Source: Stomorhina lunata (lineage: Eukaryota; Arthropoda; Insecta; Diptera; Rhiniidae). Taken from it: 64,000 bases of DNA. The notes beneath the pieces are model-generated. The model was not told the DNA's origin and did not search any database. It saw only the letters and a program-made list of their open reading frames with translations. The position numbers and the translations under genes were made by a program. Below are positions 35,931-45,700 of this stretch, one piece after another. Numbering within the stretch: position 1 is the first letter of the stretch; each line of letters begins with the position of its first letter. The DNA is taken from positions 80,857,363-80,921,362 of the forward strand of contig OW121743.1 of the NCBI GenBank assembly GCA_933228675.1, read 5' to 3'.

Positions 35931-36209
35931 AGAAAAGCTTTATCTTGAAGCGTATACTTGATAAATATAAATTTAGCATGAAAAATTACTCATACGACAG
36001 AGTGTATGTGTTATTAGTAGTATTAGTTTACTATCTCTCAACATTATAAACTGTTAGTAGTTAACATATTTATGTTAAGTAACTTTTTTAACATGTAATT
36101 TAGCTCATAATTTTACAGTTCACCACCATTGCAAATTTTAAATAAGCCGGTCAATGTAAAACTCTATGTGTTAGTTCATTTACCTAGTCAGTTACAGAAA
36201 TGCCAATAA
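35931..36209. other. Short unique spacer
   Basis: No gene or repeat recognised. Confidence 0.5.
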
Positions 36210-36458
36210 AATATATCGCACTTGATCAACAAGAGGGTATTTACTCAAAATTTTTAAATTTTCAGTAAAGTCAAGAAACTATTTTATTTTACTACTACTT
36301 TCATATATAAAACTGTAATTTTTTGGTGAAATTATAGTGAGAATGATGTCAGATTTTTACAGTGGGTAGATAAGACTACTACACATCAATTTCTTTAAAA
36401 AAGTGAAAATTTAAAAATTTTGAGTTAATACCCTCTTGTTGAACAAGTGCGATATATT
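36210..36458. mobile_element. MITE with about 54-bp inverted ends
   Basis: The left end ATATATCGCACTTGATCAAC and the right end GTTGAACAAGTGCGATATAT are near-perfect complements. The match continues inward through AAGAGGGTATT and ACTCAAAATTTTTAAATTTTC. About 249 bp, non-coding. The target duplication is not resolved because the flanks are A/T runs (TA is possible). Confidence 0.8.
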
Positions 36459-37196
36459 TTTATTTAGCTGAAATTTTAAATTGATTTACATTAAAATTGA
36501 CTGCAGTAGAAAGTTCAAAATTTTTCTGAAAAATATTTAAGAGGTACACGAGGCTCTCATTGTAATCGACAGCACATCATTGGCGCATTGAAATGAATTA
36601 ATTCAGAAAAAATAGAAAACAAAAAGAAAACAACAAAAGCAAACACATGTTGAACTTGAAATAAAATTATTTTGCTTTTAAAACAAAAATATCTATAATA
36701 AAAAAAGGAAAAAAATTAACAGTTAATATTAAAACATCATAAACAAAAACAAACAATTGAGTAAACAAAATCAACAACATTATTCATCATCATTTGTTAA
36801 CATCTTTTAAAAATAGAGAGAGAGAAACGGCTGTAAAGTTATTTTATTTACATGCGTGGTGAGCGTAACTTGGAAAAAAATGAATGTGTATTCCTACATT
36901 TTTGAAAATTTTATTTTATCAGCTTAACATTGTTAACATAGAGACCAGCTAGCTTCCCATTAGAATTTAAGAACATGTTAATTTAACAGTATATCCAAAT
37001 GTAAATAATTTTATGTTCAGTACTAAAAACAAGTTAAAATTATGAACATTTACTTTTACTTTAAAGTCTTAAAAAAAGTAAATAATTTTCGATCTGTCTA
37101 GAATTAGAAAAATACCTCCTGATGATGATTAACTTAACCAACCATCGAAATTAGTTAGGAAAAGGTTTCTGTTGACCATAATAAAATTAATTTTTT
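36459..37196. other. A+T-rich sequence, no gene recognised
   Basis: No frame or repeat of note. A short GAGAGAGAGA tract lies near 36818. Confidence 0.5.
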
Positions 37197-38246
37197 ATAG
37201 TACCTGGTTGACCGCTCCGAGTTTTATGATAAGCATTTTGTGCAAATATTCAGTTTATTTCGAATTATTTTATTTATTTATTCCGATCAACACATAGTTT
37301 GCATAGTTTACAGATTAACTCATTTTGAAAAATTTTGGAAATTGGTCATACCAACAGAAACCTCCGTCGACTCATGCGCAACAACTTTGCTAAATATTAT
37401 AGCCTGATCAAATGCACAATTTACGATTCATTTCATTTTGAGTAATTTCCAGTGGCGCCACCTGTTGGACTTTAGTCATTCCCATTAATAAACCTTCGTC
37501 GGCTTATCCGCAACAACTATGCTACAGATCATAGCATGATTAAATGTACACCTTACGATAAAATTGACTTTGAGTAATTTTCAGTAGCGCCACCTGTCGG
37601 AAATTATTCTTTAAAACTAAAAAACCTTTGCCGGCTTTTTGCTAAAGATCATAGCATGATCAATTATACAGTTTACGATTTAATTAATTTTTTGAAATTT
37701 TCAGTGGCGCCACCTAACGGAAATTAGTCTTACCAACTTAAAAACCTTCGCCGGCTTATCCGCAACATCTTCGCTAAAGAGCATAATATGATCAAATTCA
37801 CAGTTTACTATTCTATAAAGAACATACATAAAAGTTATAACATTACTCATTTTTCCCCTTTTTATACACTACTTTCAAAAAGTTCCATATGCTTCTTTGA
37901 TATAAATTGAATTCGGTACATTTTATTAAAACGCAATTAACATAATTCCTATTCATATTACTTTTGAGATGTTAAGTTATCATTTTATACCTTTTTTACC
38001 CATTTTGGCCCCAAAATAAAAAAAATATCAAGTACGTATTCAATATTTCTTTCACATCTATTGACTGCAGTACAAAGTTCCTTTCTATATTCGTTATTTT
38101 AAAATATAAGAGTGGGTTAAAAAAGTACAAAAAAAAACAATTTTTACCCTTTTTTACCCCCTATCACATAGTTTCAAAAAAGTACCAAAAAAGTACTTTT
38201 TTTCATAGCTGTTTAAAACGTAATTTTAATTTTGTTACTATACCTA

Positions 38247-39526
38247 TAGAGTGCTCTAAATAAAATTTGTAGTTGGATTTTCTTAAATAAAAATCAAACC
38301 TTTTAATATAAAAACTCTACAAAATACGCAAATATAATGACATATTATACAAAATCATTTAGCATTAAAATGTTTACTTAGTACTCGGGTTTTGCAAAAT
38401 TATCGACTTTTTTCGGAAACCCTCCCATTAAAGATTTTACAGTTGCTTCTAATACCTTTTTGGAGCATGTGTTCCACCAGCGCATAAAATCGGACATGTT
38501 CTTGGAAATCTTTCCTGTGTTCTTCAATTCCTTTTTTACCAGAGCCCAATACATTTCCACAGGCCGAAGTTCTGGACAGTTAAGTGGATTTGCCTCTCGT
38601 GGTACAAAAATGACATTATTCTTTGAGTACCATTCAAGTGCCTTTTTTCCATAATGGCATGATGCCAAATCGGGCCAAAAAAATGTAGTCGCTCTGTGCT
38701 CTCTTAAAAAGGGTAACAACCGTTTTTGTAGGCACTCCTTTATATAAATTTCTGTGTTTATTGTGCCAGATGCCACAAATACTTTACTTCTTTTGCCACA
38801 ACTGCAAATAGCTTGCCACACGAGAAACTTCTTAGGGAATTTTGTTTGTTTTTTTGTGCGAAACTCTTGCCGAACATTGCCCCGTTTATCAGCAACATAA
38901 AAATCTTGACCAGGAAGTTGAGAAAAGTCTGCCAGTACGTATGTTTCATCATCCATCACACAACAGGTGTATTTTTTTATAATTCAGACTTCAATTTTTT
39001 CGCTCGTTTTTTTGCTTCTAAGTTCTTTATAGCATTGCGATCTGGAACCTTTTGGACTTTGTATGTCTTCAGTCCAGCATAAGCTTTGACTCTATGTACA
39101 AAATTCGTAGAACATTTCACCGTATGAGCTGCTTTTCTTAAAGAAGTGTTAGGCGCTCTTCGAAAGAGTCGCTCGACTTCTTTTGCCTTACCTTTTTTCC
39201 TCCCTGATCCAGGTTTTCTTTCAATGCTCAGGTTTTCCTTATACCGTCTGATGGCATTAGAAACCGTTCGAGGGTCAACTTTCAAATTTTTAGCTATTTT
39301 TTTAAAAGTCCATGACGGATTTTTTTGAAAAGTTTTAATTATATTTTCACGAACTTTTTTTTCGCAGTCCATTTTGTTTGAAATAACTATTGAAAATTAA
39401 TAATTTCTAAAATAATAGTATCTGACATATCTATAGAAACTAACTTGATCAAAAAATAAATTATTTCTTGCACTATGGATAAATTTTGTCTAAAATAGTA
39501 AATGCATATTTTTTTAGAATACTCTT
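38247..39526 (-). mobile_element. Tc1/mariner-superfamily element, DD37E type, copy 2
   Basis: About 1.28 kb. The ends are TAGAGTGCTCTAAA on the left and the complement of AAGAGTATTCTAAA on the right, with TA at 38245-38246 and 39527-39528. Comparison with family H copy A (TAAGTAATAGG at about 4505-4515) shows the exact uninterrupted target, confirming the edges and the TA duplication. Confidence 0.94.
38378..39372 (-). pseudogene. DD37E transposase, frameshifted copy
   Basis: Starts at a real ATG (39372, MDCEKKVREN). The 131-codon DNA-binding half ends at a stop at 38977. The catalytic half is open at 38959-38378, with MMDDET, WPDLASCHYG and LRPVEMYW at DD37E spacing. One base is lost in the T-run before the linker, so the halves are out of frame. 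Five codons present in copy 1 after GRKKG are missing, apparently by deletion between two GGT triplets. The rest is about 95 percent like copy 1. Both copies break in the same linker, although by different changes. Confidence 0.9.
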
Positions 39527-39965
39527 TATTACTTTAGGAGATATAACGTTTTTGATTTTTTTCCCTTTTACCCGTTTTTACCCTCTTAGAGGCAAAGGTT
39601 CCAAAAGTCCCTTCTTCTTCGACCTATACATCAAAAAAGCCGTTTTCGAGATAGCCATTCTATATATATATATATATATACTTTAATATAGAAAGGCCCT
39701 AAGTAGTTTTTCATTCAATTTGCTTTTTAAAGCTTTACCTTATGTAATTTTATAAAAATATTTTAATTTTAAAAAACATTATTATGTCATTAAATCCTTC
39801 AGAGAATTTTGTAAAAAAAATGCGTTTAAAAAATTTCTGTATCTTCAAAACTTAAGATTTTATTCAGTTTATTTTTCCTCTCCTGTAATGTAAGAAAAAT
39901 ATTAGTTAGGGCTTTTCTATATTAAAGTAACGATATATATATACATATACAATTATTGCTCGTTT

Positions 39966-40485
39966 AAGAATATAAGATAAGATTCCTTGAAAAAAATGAT
40001 TGAAAATTTTTTATCGAGCCAGTTGGGGGGCCATTTGACCCATTTATTTTAAACTCTTTTGATTATTTACCATTCTTTGATCTTTAGTGTGAGTTATGGT
40101 TAAAAAGGATCAGTTTTCGTCATGCAAATTCTATTAATATAAATATTATCACTTAATTTAGTTTGAATTACTGGCTGTGACTGGTCCAAACCTCAATACC
40201 GAGTTCTGTCGTGAAAAGAAATAACAAGAAACGTAAAAACAAAACATAATCAACAAGAACTCCAACAAACAACTAAACTTTTCTATTTTAAAGAGTTTGA
40301 GTATAATATACTTCATATTATGAATATGTGTACGAGTAGTTGTGTAAGTTTTATGACGTTGACTGCGACAATGACTAAACTAAATAATAAACTCCAACGA
40401 AGTCGTCACTATGTGTACCTGCATTTCTAGTTCGACAACCAACATTTTGCACAATATTAGAGTAGGTCAGGTCAGTATTACTGAT
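39966..40485. other. Spacer left of the large BEL element
   Basis: No gene recognised. It ends with CTGAT, the target duplicated by the BEL insertion. Confidence 0.5.
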
Positions 40486-40928
40486 TGTTAATGCCAAAAG
40501 TCACTATTCCGACTCCTGCATTAAAATAGTAATGGGCATGTTTGCAACTATTCCTGCAACGTTATCAACGCTGCAAGTTGTCAAACTCATGCCTTCTCTT
40601 TCTTCCATAATGCCTAAAAATTGCTGTCAGTTTTTGGACTTAATGCCCACCATATTGCTTCCTGTTGTTCATAACTTTCATGCCTTCTTATTCTTTTAGC
40701 AGCCATTCCAAAAGGTACGAAAAATAAAGCTCCTTGGACATAAACATAAAACTAACTATCTTGTTTTATTTCTTTGTTCTTTTTTCATAAACTTGCTCGC
40801 TGGGTTTGTGAGCCTTTTATTCAGAGTAAACAAAATAAATTAATTATTTTGTTTACTTTCTCGGCTCAGAGATTTGATGACTAAAACTCTCCACAGAAAC
40901 TCCTAACTTTTGTTCCTTCACCCCTTCA
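40486..40928 (+). repeat. 5' LTR of the large BEL/Pao element
   Basis: TGTTAATGCC...CCCCTTCA. Contains an AATAAA at about 40727 that may serve as poly(A) signal in the 3' copy, and a hairpin with perfect 13-bp arms, GTAAACAAAATAA / TTATTTTGTTTAC, with a 5-nt loop near 40826-40856. Confidence 0.96.
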
Positions 40929-40930
40929 TT

Positions 40931-40946
40931 TGGCCCGATCGACCGG
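40931..40946 (+). other. Candidate primer-binding site
   Basis: Two bases after the LTR the sequence reads TGGCCCGATCGACCGG, beginning with the required TGG. The tRNA is not identified. Confidence 0.55.
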
Positions 40947-42717
40947 ATAAAACCGCTGGAAGCGTACTCATCATCACTCTCAGAGATTTCATTGGATTGC
41001 TCACAAACATCTTACATATTTACATATATATTTAATTATTCCAAGGTACGTTTTGTTTTTGTTTCTGTCTTGAAGTGCATATAGGAAGAACTTGTTTAAA
41101 AGAACGGTTTTTATTTCATTTTGAGAAGGTTTTGAACACATTGTTTGTTCAAAAATTCTTTACTTAAATTTACAAAACTAAATTATATTAATATAAACCT
41201 ATAAAATTGTGCTAGAAAACGATAAAATTTAAAAATTTAATTTTTATTATAATTTAATTTAAAAGTTACTAGTTAAAATTTAAGAATTTTTCTAATTAAA
41301 ATTTAAAAAGTTTATAGTTAAAATTTAAAAATTCTCTAACTAAAATTTACATGAAAAGTTACTATATATCTACTGCTTAAAATCTAAAAATTTTTCTACA
41401 AAATTAAATATAAATCTACAATACAATTACGATATTAAAATTAAAACAAAAATATTGCACAAATATTAAATTGAATTACAATTATTCAATCATCGGATTA
41501 CAATAATACATAAAATCATAAGTGGAAAATATAAAATTACCGAATTCAAATACTAAAAGTGTCAACAGTGCTGAAAAATTATTAAGTGGAAGGCAAAGAA
41601 TCAAGTGAACCAAAAAGAATAGAAAGCGAAAGTCTTAAATAAGCAAAAGTGGAAGTTTTCTTCAAAAATTTGGATTTATTTTGGATACCAATCATCATTT
41701 GGATATTTTAAACGCTATTGGATAATCTACATATAATCATAATTCATCTGCTAACACTATCTTGGTGCTCTCCAAAGTGCTGGAAGTTTTGTTATTAATT
41801 TTTGAAAACAAAACCTTTTTATATATAGAACATTTAACTACAATAGCCTTGTTTTTCTATTTGGCAACATAAATTTCCAATTCGGCAATACAATTTTCCG
41901 AATCGTTTTTGAAATTCTGCATGCAGTTAATTATATTTTTGATCATTTACTCATTTATTTATTTACCACAATATAACAAATAATTTTAAAAATTATACGT
42001 ATATTTTCTATACATATTCAAAAAAAAAATTATATTTTGATAACAATAAAAAATTTACTAAACCAGTCTTTTGCTAAAAAGCAATTTTTTCATTTTAATT
42101 TCTTTTTATTGAATTTCTTACCGAACAATATAACGAACTGACCTAATACGCATTCAAATTTATATATACATAAAACATTCCAACTAAAATATATACATAT
42201 ATTATTTCCATTCAACTAAAGTTCAATGAACTTTAGTACATAAGGCTTAGTAAACAGCTGATCGTTTTTCCCAGCAAACATTTTCTACCGCGCTGGATCA
42301 TATATACATTTTTGATGAAAATTTGTTGTCTTGTACTATTTAAATTCATTTGGGTTCTTTTTCAGTAAGATTAGGTTTCAAGCTTACTATTTTTGCTTTA
42401 AAATTAATAAAATTTTTACAAATTTGGAATTTTTGGCAATTTTAAGAATTCATTTTGGCTATAAGATTTTTAGTTCATTTCTTAAGATCAAATATTTCAA
42501 ATTTTCGTTCCCATTATTAATTATTTGAGAAAAATTTCAATATTTTCAATATTTCGTTAAAATTCGTGCACAAATTTACAATTTGTTTGTATATTTGAGT
42601 TTTGTACCACTTTTGTACATTTTATAAGTTTTTCACAGATTTTAATCCCATTTCGGTTTAAATTCTGAGTTTTTTTTTCATTTCTTTCTACTGTTTTCGA
42701 GTCTATTTCAAATTAAA
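40947..42717 (+). other. Long A+T-rich leader of the large BEL element
   Basis: About 1.77 kb before the polyprotein ATG. It has many short ATG-led frames and no conserved domain. Such a length suggests either an intron in the leader or internal ribosome entry. Confidence 0.6.
41043..41051 (+). promoter_or_regulatory. Candidate splice donor in the leader
   Basis: AAG|GTACGT is close to the animal donor consensus and lies about 115 bp after the 5' LTR, where a donor for a spliced subgenomic RNA would be expected. It would pair with the acceptor at 48141-48160. Inference only. Confidence 0.35.
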
Positions 42718-45700
42718 ATGTCTTTGGATCAATTCATTCGCTTGGCTGATAGTATCATCGAGTTTGAGTCTGACCTTAACAATGACCAATTTCCTGTATC
42801 TTCGCTTCACGCTTTGGATGTTCACCGATATGAACTAAAGTCAAACTGGTCACTTGCGAAGGCAGCCTACGAGCGATACTTAGCCGAAGTAGAAAAAGAC
42901 ATTGATGATCCCGAGAAACCCACAGATGTTGAACCTATAAAGATGAAGTACAAAAGTACTTATACGACGTATTGCAATTGTCTTACAAAACTTTATGAGT
43001 TGTCTGACGCGATACGTTCACAGCCTTCACACATAGAAACGCCCTTCCGCCCTGTGGAAACTACGGTTCAACCGAGTACTTCCAAAGATCTCGGAAATCA
43101 ATCTACATCCTCCAGTAGTTCATATGGTATTCACTTGCCTCCTATCGAGATCGAAACCTTTTCAGGCAATTATGCTTCTTGGCCAACTTTCCGTGACTTA
43201 TTTACTGCAGTCATCTCAAATTCAAAGGCCAGCAATATAGAAAAGCTTTTTTTCCTAATTCAGAAAACGAAAGGCGAGGCTAAAGAGATAGTTCAAAGGG
43301 TTCCTCTAACGAATGCTGGTTTCGATCTTGCTTGGAGAAATTTATGTCTTCGTTTCGAAAACCGCAGAGTCTTAGTGAATGGTCAGTTGAAAATTCTTTT
43401 CAACCTTCAGACCATTCATTCCGAATCTGGAAAGGCTCTCAAGCAGTTGCAACGAGACATCAATTCATGCATCTCGGTTCTAAATCTATACCATATTAGT
43501 GTATCCAGTTGGGATCCTATTTTCGTTTTCATCTGTACTAGCAAGCTTCCAGAAGTTACCCTGACATTGTGGGAACAGGAACTGAGGGACAAGACCAGCC
43601 TTCCGAGATGGTCTGAATTAGATGAATTTTTAACAAATCGGTATCGAACCCTCGAGTCAGTTTTGGAGATTCGTGGGGCAAATAGTTCGAAGACTCAAGA
43701 GTCTAAGCCCAGAAGTCATACTAATTCCAATTCTAATTTAAACAACAGAGTCCACAGTTTCCAGGCCAATGTGTCCAGTCCCCAATGTCAGCTCTGTCCA
43801 AAGGAAAATCACATCATTCGAAAATGTTCAAAATTTCTGAAAATGGGCTATCAACAGCGACAGAACGAAATTAAAAAGGCAGGCTTGTGCATAAATTGCT
43901 TTTCGAAGACTCATAGTGTTCGAAACTGCACAAGCAAACATAGCTGCTTCAAGTGTCAGAAACGACACAACACGCTTTTACACAAAGATGAAAATAGTTC
44001 TGGAATTTCTTCTCAGTCAGCTAACTCTGCTGGTAATGCTGGTTCAAATTCACACAACAATTCAGTTTCGAATACGCGACCTTATTCAAATAACATACAG
44101 TCCACGAATAGTCCAAGTTCTAGTTCCAGTAGTTCCAATCTTAACCCCAATTCATCCTCCTTTACACGCACAAACTCGAATAATAACACTCAGTCCACAT
44201 ATAGCAACAATGCTAACCGGGTCCAATCATGTTTCGCGACACAATCTAAAGGAGTGTTATTAGGTACAGCTTGGGTGAATATATGCCATTCGGGAATGGA
44301 ATATAAAGCTCGAGCATTGGTGGATTCGGGATCTGAAGGAACTTTCATTTCGGAACGATTATGCAATCTTCTTCAACTGCCTTTCCAACGTACCAATGCT
44401 CAGATTTCGGGTTTGAATAACTCCGTTTCTGCTAAGGTGCAGCGTCAGTGCTCATTCGGGTTAGGTTCACCAATAAATAGCGACTTCCAGACTCAAGTTG
44501 TAGCACTTGTGGTTCCACAACTTTCTAACAATCTACCCTCAAAAACCGTTCCAAATTCTTTATTCTCAAATCTTCCCAACATTCCATTGGCTGATCCCAA
44601 ATTTCATTGTAGTGGGAAGATTGATTTGTTGATTGGAGGTGATATTTTCCCCTCAATAATTCGTTCAGGGATAAAGCATCATGTTTGTAATTCTCTGATA
44701 GCTCAAGAAACGGTATTTGGCTGGATACTTACCGGTCCCATTTCCCATAATTCTAGTTCAAGTCCAGTTATTGCTTCTCACTTCTGTGAAATTTCTTTAG
44801 ATAAAGAAATTTCACGTTTTTGGGAGGTGGAGAATCTTCCACGGAAGAACTATCTACCTCCCTGCGATCAAGCTTGCGAAGACCTCTTTGTTCAAACTAC
44901 CAAACGAAATTCTGACGGCAGATATGTAGTTTCTCTTCCATTTAAAGAAAATTTTCCGGAAACTGTTAGTTTAGGTCATTCTAGATCGAGTGCAATGGCT
45001 CAGTTTTTCCGAAATGAAGCCAGATTAGTTCGCACTCCCAATTTCAAACTTGATTATGATAAAGTGGTCCAAGAGTATGAGGACTTGGGTCATATGGTAA
45101 AGGTAGAATATCCAAATAGTTCTGATTGTTCAAGAGTTTATTATTTGCCACATCACGCTGTCATAAAGCCTGATAGCACAACTACAAAAGTTCGTGTAGT
45201 TTTTAACGCATCGGCTCCGTCATCCAACGGGCAAAGCTTAAACTCTTTGTTGCATATTGGTCCAGTGCTTCAAAATGATCTTGTTTTACTTATTCTTAAA
45301 TGGCGTTTCTATAAATTCGTATTTAATTCGGACATTCAAAAAATGTATAGACAGATCTTGGTCAATCCAGATCATACTCCTTACCAAAGAATTCTCTTTC
45401 GGAATAGTCCTAGCGATCCAATTTCCGATTATGAACTTAAAACTGTTACTTTCGGTGTTAATTGTGCTCCGTATCTTGCCATCCGGACGCTTCTCCAGTT
45501 AGCAGAGGACGTCCAATCTACTTATCCAACTGCGAGCACAATTATCCGAAATTCGATGTACGTCGACGATGTTCTAGCAGGAGCGCATACCGAAAATGAT
45601 TCAATCAAAGCAAGAAATGAGCTAATCCGAGCTCTAGAGTCCGCTGGATTTTCACTTCGGAAATGGACGTCCAATTCAAAGGATATTCTAGCTGATCTCC

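Larger units (their letters stand above)
37197..39965 (-). mobile_element. Family H dispersed element, copy C (split by a Tc1/mariner element)
   Basis: Minus-strand copy. The hairpin-side end is at about 37200-37230 (AGTACCTGGTTGACCG; the hairpin stem is damaged here). The about 130-bp repeats lie at 37290-37810, the TTTTTACCC-run block at 37840-38240 and 39530-39660, the TA tract at 39661-39681, and the ACAATTATTGCTCGTTTAAG end at about 39949. The order matches copy A. Interrupted at 38247-39526. Confidence 0.8.
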
